Assembly: GCA_032334235.1 (NCBI GenBank)
Contig: JAVSGI010000005.1
Coordinates: 2,480,001-2,544,000, forward strand
Origin: Paracoccaceae bacterium Fryx2
Lineage (GTDB): Bacteria > Pseudomonadota > Alphaproteobacteria > Rhodobacterales > Rhodobacteraceae
Direction: 5' to 3'
DNA: 64,000 nucleotides
The notes below the pieces were generated by a model. The model was given only the letters and a program-made list of their open reading frames with translations, ran no database searches and was not told the DNA's origin. The position numbers were made by a program, and so were the translations under genes. Position 1 is the first letter of the stretch; every line of letters starts with the position of its first letter. Shown here one piece after another: positions 10,006 to 17,556 of the stretch.

Positions 10006-10258
10006 CCCCGAGATCGTGCTGGTCTCGGTCGGCGGGGAAGCGTGGCTGGTGAAGGGCGAGGAACACCTTGACGTGCTGCTGGCCCACACGACCGGCTTTC
10101 CGCTGCCGGTCGGCTTCATCCACTTTCCGACCCGGCCCGCGCTCCAGCGCGAGCTTGGGCCGGATGTGACGGTGGCCGACCTGTGGCTGATCCACCCGGC
10201 CATCATCGACCGCCTGCGCGCGGACCGGCACCTGCTGGAGATCACGGCCCCGGCGTGA
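9947..10258 (+). CDS. Small protein of unknown function between tssH and vgrG
   Basis: I do not recognise this 103-residue protein. It begins at TTG (9947), eight bases after GGAGGG (9933-9938), inside the end of tssH. An in-frame GTG at 10017 would give a protein of about 80 residues that lacks the Ser/Thr-rich N-terminus. The conserved-looking part runs from residue 23: EIVLVSVGGEAWLVKGEEH, a Pro-rich centre, then a helical C-terminus (VADLWLIHPAIIDRLRADRH). There is no signal peptide or membrane segment. Its position just before vgrG suggests a role in needle-tip assembly or effector loading, but this is context only. Confidence 0.6.
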   Translation: MPELPSTSQTESSPTASTSDPEIVLVSVGGEAWLVKGEEHLDVLLAHTTGFPLPVGFIHFPTRPALQRELGPDVTVADLWLIHPAIIDRLRADRHLLEITAPA

Positions 10259-10285
10259 CGCGCCGTGCCGAAGGAGGATTGATCC

Positions 10286-12376
10286 ATGCCCATTGAAGCC
10301 GGCCCCTTTGAAAACCGCTCCATCCGGATGTCGGGCAGCTATGGCCCGACCGACCTGCGCCTGAAATGCGCCGTGGTCGAGGAAGGCATGAACCGCGTGG
10401 TGGCGACGACGCTGGAATTCCTGTCCAAGGACAAGGCGCTGGATCTGAAGACCGTGGTCGGCGCGCAGATGGATATCGAGGTGGACGCCGCCGACGATCA
10501 GAAACGCTGGTTCCGCGGCATGTGCATTTCGGCGCAGACACTGGGCACCTATCAGGGCTACGGCCACTACACCGCCGAGGTGCGCAGCTGGAACTGGTTC
10601 CTGACCCGCAGCCGCGAATGCCGGGTGTTTCAGGACAAGTCGACCGTTGATATCATCCAGTCGGTTCTGGGCGACCACGGTTTTTCCGCGTTGCTTCAGA
10701 AGAAGCTGAGCGAGACCTACCCGCCCCGCGCCTTCTGTCTGCAATACCGCGAAACCGATCTCGATTTCCTGACGCGCCTGATGGAGGAGGAAGGCATCTA
10801 CTGCTATTTCATCCACAGCGGCAGCCGCGAAAAGCTGGTCCTTGCCGATGCGATCGCCGCGCATGAACCGGTGCCGGGCGCGGCGCAGATCGAGTATTTC
10901 GAACCCGACACCGATTACCGCCGCACCAAGGACCATATCTTCCAATGGGTCGCGTCTGAAAACGCCACGACCGGGCGGGTGACGCTGACCGATTACGACT
11001 TCGAGCGGCCGAAGCTTGACCTGAAGATGTCGAAGTCGATGCCGAAGGGCACGCATGGCGAGACCGGGCACGAACATTACGACCACCCCGGTCACTACCG
11101 CGACGCCGATCCCGGCGAACGCTACACCCGCGTCAGGATAGAGGCCGAGGCGATACGGCACAAGCTGTGGCAGGGCGTCGGCAACGTGCGCATGATGGGC
11201 ATCGGCCAGACTTTCCAGCTGACCGGGCACCCTCGGACCGGCGACGAGGGTCAATACCTGATCACCCGCGCCACCCATCAGATCCAGGTCGAGACGCTGG
11301 CCGAAGACATGGCCGACCGGCAGGTGGTGGGCAGGCGGCTCGAATTCGCACCCGACAACACCGACACCTATCGCTGCATCTTCGATGCGGTGCCGAAGTC
11401 CGAACCCTATCGCGCGCCCCACATCACCCCCTGGCCGGAGATTCCAGGGGTGCAGACTGCCCTGGTGGTCGGCACGGCAGGCGAGGAAATCGACACCGAT
11501 GAATATGGCCGCGTCCGAATCCAGTTCCACTGGGACAGGCTGGGCAAGAAGAACGAGACATCGTCGGTCTGGGTCCGCACGATGATGCCCTGGACCGGCA
11601 AGGGCTGGGGGATGATCCACATCCCCCGCATCGGGCAGGAAGTCGTGGTGCAGTTCGAGGAAGGCAACCCCGACCGCCCCCTGATCATCGGCATGATGTA
11701 CAACGCCGACACAATGCCGCCCTACGCCCTGCCCGACAACAAGACGCAGTCGGGCATCAAGACCAACAGCTCCAAAGGGGGCAACGGCTTCAACGAACTG
11801 ATGATGGAGGACAAGAAGGGAGAAGAACTCGTCCGCTTCCAGGCGGAAAAGGATTATACCCAGATCGTGAAGAACAATGCGACGATCACCGTGGGGCTGG
11901 AAAAGAAGGATGCGGGCGACATGACGCTGACCGTGCATCATGACCTGACCGAAACGGTCAAGACCGGCGACCATACCTTCAAGATCGAGACCGGCAGCCA
12001 GATAATCGACATCAAGACCGACAAGACCGAAACCATCACCGGCAAGTCGGATCTGACCGTGACCGGCAACGTGACCGAAACCGTGAAGACCGGCAACGTC
12101 ACCGCGACGGTCGAGATGGGCAACGAGGCGCGCACCCTGAAGCTGGGGAACTACACGCTCGACACCTCGCTGGGGAAGATCGCGCTGACGGCGATGCAGG
12201 AAATCTCGTTGACGGTCGGGGCGAATTCGGTCGTCATCGACCAGTCGGGGGTCAAGATCACCGGCATCATGGTCACGGTCGAAGGCAAGGCGATGCTGGA
12301 AGCCAAGGCACCCATGACTCAGGTCAAGGGCGATGCGCTCTTGATCCTGAAGGGCGGCCTGACGATGATCAATTGA
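10286..12376 (+). CDS. vgrG: VgrG (TssI), T6SS spike protein
   Basis: This 696-residue VgrG has a gp27-like N-terminal half with FCLQYRETDLDFLTRLMEEEG (near residues 150-170), and then the gp5-like OB region with DEYGRVRIQFHWDR (near 410-423) and PRIGQEVVVQFEEGNPDRP. From about residue 480 to the end comes a long beta-helical needle rich in Thr/Val repeats such as TETVKTGDH and TETITGKSD. No extra C-terminal catalytic domain is visible, so it looks structural only. A strong AAGGAGG (10271-10277) lies eight bases before the ATG. The DUF6931-like and PAAR genes follow immediately, as expected for a spike module. Confidence 0.96.
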   Translation: MPIEAGPFENRSIRMSGSYGPTDLRLKCAVVEEGMNRVVATTLEFLSKDKALDLKTVVGAQMDIEVDAADDQKRWFRGMCISAQTLGTYQGYGHYTAEVRSWNWFLTRSRECRVFQDKSTVDIIQSVLGDHGFSALLQKKLSETYPPRAFCLQYRETDLDFLTRLMEEEGIYCYFIHSGSREKLVLADAIAAHEPVPGAAQIEYFEPDTDYRRTKDHIFQWVASENATTGRVTLTDYDFERPKLDLKMSKSMPKGTHGETGHEHYDHPGHYRDADPGERYTRVRIEAEAIRHKLWQGVGNVRMMGIGQTFQLTGHPRTGDEGQYLITRATHQIQVETLAEDMADRQVVGRRLEFAPDNTDTYRCIFDAVPKSEPYRAPHITPWPEIPGVQTALVVGTAGEEIDTDEYGRVRIQFHWDRLGKKNETSSVWVRTMMPWTGKGWGMIHIPRIGQEVVVQFEEGNPDRPLIIGMMYNADTMPPYALPDNKTQSGIKTNSSKGGNGFNELMMEDKKGEELVRFQAEKDYTQIVKNNATITVGLEKKDAGDMTLTVHHDLTETVKTGDHTFKIETGSQIIDIKTDKTETITGKSDLTVTGNVTETVKTGNVTATVEMGNEARTLKLGNYTLDTSLGKIALTAMQEISLTVGANSVVIDQSGVKITGIMVTVEGKAMLEAKAPMTQVKGDALLILKGGLTMIN

Positions 12377-12389
12377 AAGAGGGTCGGCC

Positions 12390-13001
12390 ATGAACCCGCG
12401 ATTTGCAGACCTCAAGAAGATCCCGAAGGAACCTGCGGCCCGGATGCTGGCGGTGGCGAATGCCCGGCTGAAGGCGCCGCTGAAGGCCCCGGCCAGTGCG
12501 GCGCTGCCGGTGGTGCTGGAAGAACTGGAATCGCAGGGCGCGCTGATCGACATGCTGCGCCTGCTGTCCGTGGCGCTGCCGCCGCGCGAACGCACCTGGT
12601 GGGCCTGTCTGGCCGCGCGCGACCTGCTGGGGCCGGGGGCGACCAAGGTGCCCGCCCCGCTGCTGGCGGCCGAGCAATGGGTGTTCAAGCCCGGCGACGA
12701 CACCCGCAACGCCACCCGAGCGGCGCTGGATGCCGCCGACAGCGACGATGACACCACGCTCTGCGCCACCTGCGTGATCTTCTGCGACGGGATGCTGGGC
12801 ACCGGCGATCTGGCAAAGCTGCCCGGCCCGCCGGGGGCGTCGCAGGCCGCGGCCTTCGGGATGAACCTGCTGGCGCTCAGCCGGGTGGGCGGCGACTTTC
12901 CCAGCATGGCCAACCGCTTCATCGACCGCGCACTGGACATCGCGCGCGGCGGCAACGGCAGGCTTGCCGAGACGGCCACCAGTGCCGGGGGGGCTGCATG
13001 A
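12390..13001 (+). CDS. T6SS-associated DUF6931-like protein between vgrG and PAAR
   Basis: This is a 203-residue protein of unknown function. The central TWWACLAARDLL block and the overall size recall DUF6931 proteins of alphaproteobacterial T6SS loci; that assignment is from memory and moderate. The N-terminus is basic (MNPRFADLKKIPKEPAARML). The C-terminal half has a helical stretch around GMNLLALSRVGGDFPSMANRF. No signal peptide, membrane span or known toxin motif is seen. It starts 13 bases after vgrG and overlaps the PAAR gene by 4 bases (ATGA). That order fits an adaptor that loads PAAR or an effector onto VgrG, but a cargo role cannot be excluded. Confidence 0.75.
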   Translation: MNPRFADLKKIPKEPAARMLAVANARLKAPLKAPASAALPVVLEELESQGALIDMLRLLSVALPPRERTWWACLAARDLLGPGATKVPAPLLAAEQWVFKPGDDTRNATRAALDAADSDDDTTLCATCVIFCDGMLGTGDLAKLPGPPGASQAAAFGMNLLALSRVGGDFPSMANRFIDRALDIARGGNGRLAETATSAGGAA

Positions 13002-13288
13002 CCTTTCCGCAGGCCCGCATCCTTGATCCGCACATCTGCCCGGCGACGCTGGGCGCGCCCGCGCCCGTCATCGGCCCCTGCGCCGTGACGGTGCTGGTCA
13101 ACTACCTGCCCGCCGCCCGGATGACCGACATGTGCGCGGGCGTCTGGCCCCCGGCACCCCACCCGCTGGTCAAGGGTTCGATGACGGTGCTGATCATGAA
13201 CCTGCCAGCCGCGCGGCTGGGGGTGGACCCCTGCGCGCTGGGCGGGGCCATCGTGATGGGCTCCTTCACCGTGCTGACGGGGGGCTGA
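12998..13288 (+). CDS. PAAR-domain spike-tip protein
   Basis: This compact 96-residue PAAR protein has N-terminal DPHICPATLG, then GPCAVTVLVNYLPAARMTDMC, and the repeated second half GSMTVLIMNLPAARLGVDPC ending GGAIVMGSFTVLTGG. His and Cys residues sit where the family binds zinc. PAAR proteins sharpen the VgrG tip and may carry effectors. Here there is no C-terminal extension, so any cargo must bind through another protein. The ATG overlaps the upstream stop (ATGA), and tagH begins four bases after the stop. Confidence 0.9.
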   Translation: MTFPQARILDPHICPATLGAPAPVIGPCAVTVLVNYLPAARMTDMCAGVWPPAPHPLVKGSMTVLIMNLPAARLGVDPCALGGAIVMGSFTVLTGG

Positions 13289-13292
13289 GGCC

Positions 13293-14798
13293 ATGGCCGT
13301 CACGCTGCGCTTCCAGTCCACCGGCACGGTTCCGGGCAATGGCCGCCCGATCACGATGAACGGCCCGTCGCTGACCATCGGGCGCGGCGACGAGAACGAC
13401 CTGGTGCTGCCCGACCCCGAGAAGCTGATCTCGAAACGCCACTGCGCCATCGAGGATCACGCGGGCAACATCATCGTGGTCGATTTCTCGACCAACGGCA
13501 CTTTCCTGAATTACGGCAAGGTGCCGCTGGGCCGGGTCGCCACGCCGCTGAACGACGGCGACATCCTGACCATGGGCACCTATGAACTGGTGGTCGAAAT
13601 CACCTATGCCAAGTCTGCGGCGGCGGGCATCCCCGCGCCGCTGGAGGATGGGCCGGTGTCGCACGGCCGCGCCGACGCCTCGCCCGATCTGATGAGCCTG
13701 CTCGATGATACCGCCGCCAGCGGCCGTCCGGGGGCGGTGGATTTTCTGGATGAACTGCTGGGTGCCTCGGTTCCGGACGGCCCGTCGCGGGTCAAGCGGC
13801 CGGAACTGGGTGACGACGGCCTGCTGCCGCCGCTGGGCGAGGATGCGGCGGGCGGGATGCTGTCGGCACGGCCCGATCCCTATGACGGGCTGGGGGCCAG
13901 TCAGTCGTCGCACAGCCCGGCAATGCAGGACAGTTTCGTCCCACCCCGCACGGCCAGGCCCGCCAGCACGATCCCCGACGACTGGGACGAGGATTTTCTC
14001 TCGCCCGCCCCGCGCCGCCCCGAGGCCGAACCCGCGCCGCCGCCGCTGGCCGCCCCGGTGTTCATCCCCGACGATCTGACGGATTTCGGACCGGAACCCG
14101 ATGCGGCACCACCCCCGCCTGCCCCGGCGTTCATTCCCGATCACCTTGCGGGGCTCGCGTCAACCCCCACGCCGCCGACACCGCCCGCCCCGCCGCCTGG
14201 CCCCCGGCCCGTGGCGGACGATGTGGCCGCCCGCGCCTTCCTGCGCGCCACCGGGGCCGACCATCTGCCGATCAGCGACGAGGAACTGGTGCCCACCCTT
14301 TCACGGCTGGGCCATGTGCTGCGCATCCTGATCCACGGGATGCGCGAGGTGCTGATGACCCGCAGTTCGATCAAGTCGGAGTTCCGCATCCAGCAGACGG
14401 TGATCGGTGCCGGCGGCAACAACCCGCTGAAATTCTCGATCAGCCCGGAACAGGCAGTCGAGGCGATGGTCAAGCCGATGACGCGCGGCTATCTCGACGC
14501 GGCCGAAGCCGCCGAACAGGCGATGCGCGACATCAAGGCCCATGAGATCGCCATGATGACCGGGATGGAGGCCGCGATGAAGGGCATCCTGAAACGGCTG
14601 GACCCGGCGGCGCTGGAAGGGAAAATCGCGACAAGTGCCGGGATCGGGTCTATCCTGAAAGGCAGGAAGGCGCTGTATTGGGAAGCCTATGAAAAGATGT
14701 ATGCCGAAATCTCGGATCAGGCCGAAAACGATTTTCACGAACTGTTCGCCCGCGAGTTTGCCCGCGCCTACCAGGCCCAGCTTGAAAGATTGAAATGA
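13293..14798 (+). CDS. tagH: TagH, FHA-domain regulator of T6SS assembly
   Basis: This 501-residue protein has an N-terminal FHA phosphothreonine-binding domain (residues 5-105) with the canonical residues G30-R31, S47-K-R-H50 and N68-G69-T70. A long Pro/Ala-rich disordered linker (about 110-310) follows, then a helical TagH C-terminal domain containing FRIQQTVIGAGGNNPLKFS and a final EFARAYQAQLERLK. FHA proteins of this type recognise phosphorylated partners and promote T6SS assembly. In Agrobacterium the partner is TssL phosphorylated by PpkA. Kinase, phosphatase and TssL genes all lie in this window. It starts four bases after the PAAR gene. Confidence 0.92.
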   Translation: MAVTLRFQSTGTVPGNGRPITMNGPSLTIGRGDENDLVLPDPEKLISKRHCAIEDHAGNIIVVDFSTNGTFLNYGKVPLGRVATPLNDGDILTMGTYELVVEITYAKSAAAGIPAPLEDGPVSHGRADASPDLMSLLDDTAASGRPGAVDFLDELLGASVPDGPSRVKRPELGDDGLLPPLGEDAAGGMLSARPDPYDGLGASQSSHSPAMQDSFVPPRTARPASTIPDDWDEDFLSPAPRRPEAEPAPPPLAAPVFIPDDLTDFGPEPDAAPPPPAPAFIPDHLAGLASTPTPPTPPAPPPGPRPVADDVAARAFLRATGADHLPISDEELVPTLSRLGHVLRILIHGMREVLMTRSSIKSEFRIQQTVIGAGGNNPLKFSISPEQAVEAMVKPMTRGYLDAAEAAEQAMRDIKAHEIAMMTGMEAAMKGILKRLDPAALEGKIATSAGIGSILKGRKALYWEAYEKMYAEISDQAENDFHELFAREFARAYQAQLERLK

Positions 14799-14826
14799 CG
14801 CAGAGACCCGGAAGAGAGACGCGCTG

Positions 14827-16167
14827 ATGTCGTGGGATAGCAAGGTCCTGTGGACCGAAGGGTTGTTTCTGCAACCCCACCACTTCCAGCAGGCCGACCG
14901 CCACGCCGAGGCGATGCGCGCGGGTCTGGCGCGCAGGCTGGCGCCCTACGCCTGGGGCGTCAGCGATCTGGAGATCGACCTCGATGTGCTGAAGGTCGGG
15001 CAGTTCGCGCTGAAATCCTGTTCCGGCCTGACGCAAGATGGCACTGTGTTCCGCGTTCCGGGGGCAGAGGATCACCCGCCCGCGCTGGAAGTGCCGCTCG
15101 CGATCAAGGATTGCATCGTCTACCTGTCGGTGCCGCAGCACCGGCAGGGCGCGCTTGAGGTGGACATGACCGGCGCCGAGCTCTCGGCCGCACGCCTGCG
15201 CCCGGCAGAGCTGGAGGTGACCGATACCATGGGCTCGGGGCGTAAGGCCGCGACCCTGTCGGTCGGCAAGCTGCGGCTGCAGTTTGCGCTGGCGGTGGAC
15301 GATCTGGCCGACCGGCTGGTGATCGCCGTGGCCCGCATCGTCGAGGTCCGTCCCGACCGCGAGGTGGTGCTGGACAAGGGGTTCATCCCGTCCTGTCTCG
15401 ACCTGCGCGCCGCCGCCCCGCTGGAGGGCTTTCTGCGCGAGCTGGACGGGCTGCTGGGCCACCGAATGACAGCGCTGGCCGGGCGGATGACGCAAATCGG
15501 CGGGGCCAAGGGAGCGGCCGAGATTCAGGACTTTCTGCTGCTGATGGCGATCAACCGCATGGTGCCGCAGGTGCGCCATCTGGCCAGCATCGAGAACGTG
15601 CATCCGGTGACGTTCTATCGCGATTGTGTGGCGATGGCGGGCGAGCTTGCCACCTTCATGGCGCCGGAAAAGACCGCCCCCGCCTTCCCGCCCTACCAGC
15701 ACCACGACCTGACCGCGACCTTCCAGCCGGTGATCCGCACCCTGCGGCGCTACCTGTCGGCGGTGCTGGAACAGACGGCGGTTTCCATCCCCCTCGATCC
15801 GCGTAAATACGGCATCTCGGTGGGCGTGATCGCCGACCGCAAGCTGGTTTCCACCGCGAATTTCGTGCTTGCGGTCAGCGCCGACATTCCGGCCGAAAAC
15901 CTGCGGCGGCATTTTTCGGGTCAGGCCAAGATCGGCCCCGTCGAGGAGATCCGGCAACTGGTGAACTCTGCCCTGCCCGGCATCACGCTGCGCCCCTTGC
16001 CGGTGGCGCCGCGCCAGATCCCCTATCATGCCGGTGTGGTCTATTTCGAACTGGCGGGCGACAGCCCGTATTGGGGCAAGATGACAACCTCCGGCGGCAT
16101 CGCGGTGCATGTGTCGGGCGAGTATCCGGGGTTGAAGATGGAGCTTTGGGCGATCCGCCAAAGCTGA
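14827..16167 (+). CDS. tssK: TssK, T6SS baseplate-to-membrane connector
   Basis: This 446-residue protein has the unmistakable TssK (ImpJ/VasE) start KVLWTEGLFLQPHHFQQAD, a middle FLLLMAINRMVPQVRHL segment near residue 240, and the receptor-type C-terminal part ending YPGLKMELWAIRQS. TssK trimers hold the TssF/TssG wedges and bind the cytoplasmic parts of TssL and TssM, docking the baseplate on the inner membrane. It lies 28 bases after tagH and 15 before tssL. The purine-rich GGAAGAGAG upstream supports the ATG at 14827. Confidence 0.95.
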   Translation: MSWDSKVLWTEGLFLQPHHFQQADRHAEAMRAGLARRLAPYAWGVSDLEIDLDVLKVGQFALKSCSGLTQDGTVFRVPGAEDHPPALEVPLAIKDCIVYLSVPQHRQGALEVDMTGAELSAARLRPAELEVTDTMGSGRKAATLSVGKLRLQFALAVDDLADRLVIAVARIVEVRPDREVVLDKGFIPSCLDLRAAAPLEGFLRELDGLLGHRMTALAGRMTQIGGAKGAAEIQDFLLLMAINRMVPQVRHLASIENVHPVTFYRDCVAMAGELATFMAPEKTAPAFPPYQHHDLTATFQPVIRTLRRYLSAVLEQTAVSIPLDPRKYGISVGVIADRKLVSTANFVLAVSADIPAENLRRHFSGQAKIGPVEEIRQLVNSALPGITLRPLPVAPRQIPYHAGVVYFELAGDSPYWGKMTTSGGIAVHVSGEYPGLKMELWAIRQS

Positions 16168-16182
16168 GCGAGGACGCGGGCC

Positions 16183-17556
16183 ATGTCTGACGACGATCCC
16201 TTCGCGGAACCGAACGACACCGAACGCACGGTGATCCGGCCCAACCCGGCCGGACGTCGCCCCAGCGTCGCCCCTGCGCCCCCCGCCCAGCCGTTCGGCA
16301 TGCCCCAGCCGCAGCCCCGCGATACACCCGAACCGCGCCGCAGCGATGCCGGAATGGATGCCGCCCTGACCGGCATGAACCCGCTGAACGCTGCCGCCTC
16401 GACCCTGTTTTCGCTGGTCAGCCGCATCCGCAACCGCGCGCAGCATCTGGACCCCGAGGCGCTGCGCCGGTCGGTGGTGGCCGAGGTGCGCGGCTTTGAA
16501 TCCCGCGCGTTGCAGGCTCGCGTCGATGCGCAGGATGTGAAGGTGGCCCGCTATGCCATCTGCGCCACGCTGGATGATGTGGTGCTGAACACGCCATGGG
16601 GCGGCACCTCGATCTGGGCGCAGCAAAGCATGGTCGGCACCTTCCACCGCGAAACCGTGGGCGGCGACCGCTTCTACGACGTGCTGGCCCGGCTGGAACA
16701 GGACCCCGGCCGCAACATCGAATTGCTGGAGTTCATGTTCGTCTGCCTGTCGCTGGGCTTCGAGGGCCGGTTGCGGGTCGAACAGGGCGGCCATGACAAG
16801 CACGCCAACATCCGCGCCGGGCTGGCCAAGATCATCCGCACCCAGCGCGGCGAGGTGGACCGCGATCTGTCGCCGCACTGGCCCGGCCTCGACAAGCCGC
16901 ACCGCGTGCTGTCGGCGTGGAAGCCGTTCCTGATCGCGCTGGGTGCCGTGGCCGCATTGTTGGGGTCGGGGTTCGTCGGCCTGTCGTTCGCGCTTTCCAG
17001 CCAGACGGAACGGCTGCTGGGACAGGTCTCGACCCTGACGCCGGGCGGGGTTGCCACGCTGGAACGCCGCGCCCCGCCGGTAGTCGCCCCGGAACCGACC
17101 CCCGAGGATACCGTGCAACTGGATAAGGTGGCCGAATTCCTGAAGGCCGAGATCGACGAGGGTCTGGTGGCAGTGTTTCAGGACGCCAACACCATCACGG
17201 TGCGGATCAAGGGTTCGGGCATGTTCGGTTCGGGGTCCGACAAGCTGAAGGCGGCTTTCGACGTGCCGCTGCAACGGGTCGCCAACGCGCTGAAGGACAC
17301 CGACGAGCCGGTGATCATCGTCGGCCATTCCGACAACCAGCCGATCAACTCGGCGCGCTTTCCGTCTAACATGCACCTGTCGCTTGCGCGGGCGGAATCG
17401 GTCAAGAAAACGCTGGCCAAGGCTCTGGGCGACGACAAGCGCCTGACCGCCGAGGGCCGCGCCGACAAGGAGCCGCTGGTGTCCAATGACAGCGCCGAAG
17501 GCCGCGCCACCAACCGCCGCATCGAGATTGTTCTGGTCCGGGAGAAGTCGGAATGA
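16183..17556 (+). CDS. tssL: TssL (DotU/IcmH) with C-terminal OmpA peptidoglycan-binding domain
   Basis: This 457-residue inner-membrane protein has a disordered N-terminus carrying ERTVIRPNP (residues 14-22). A DotU cytoplasmic domain spans about 60-235 (YAICATLDDVVLNTPWGG near 124-141). A single membrane span covers about 247-271, and an OmpA-like periplasmic domain covers about 330-452 (IIVGHSDNQPINSARFPSN and the final RIEIVLVREK). TssL and TssM form the membrane complex, and the OmpA part anchors it to peptidoglycan. The N-terminal Thr-16 is a good candidate for phosphorylation by the kinase at 22459-24597 and reading by TagH. It overlaps tssM by 4 bases. Confidence 0.95.
   Translation: MSDDDPFAEPNDTERTVIRPNPAGRRPSVAPAPPAQPFGMPQPQPRDTPEPRRSDAGMDAALTGMNPLNAAASTLFSLVSRIRNRAQHLDPEALRRSVVAEVRGFESRALQARVDAQDVKVARYAICATLDDVVLNTPWGGTSIWAQQSMVGTFHRETVGGDRFYDVLARLEQDPGRNIELLEFMFVCLSLGFEGRLRVEQGGHDKHANIRAGLAKIIRTQRGEVDRDLSPHWPGLDKPHRVLSAWKPFLIALGAVAALLGSGFVGLSFALSSQTERLLGQVSTLTPGGVATLERRAPPVVAPEPTPEDTVQLDKVAEFLKAEIDEGLVAVFQDANTITVRIKGSGMFGSGSDKLKAAFDVPLQRVANALKDTDEPVIIVGHSDNQPINSARFPSNMHLSLARAESVKKTLAKALGDDKRLTAEGRADKEPLVSNDSAEGRATNRRIEIVLVREKSE

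Noticed and set aside
7228-10323. A 1031-residue open frame on the minus strand opposite tssH
   Set aside because: It is an artefact of GC-rich codon use on the other strand. Its sequence is His/Gln/Arg/Gly-rich without domains, while the plus strand encodes a clear ClpV.
9797-13450. A 1217-residue minus-strand open frame opposite vgrG and PAAR
   Set aside because: Low-complexity translation with no recognisable motif. Four well-supported plus-strand genes occupy the same bases.
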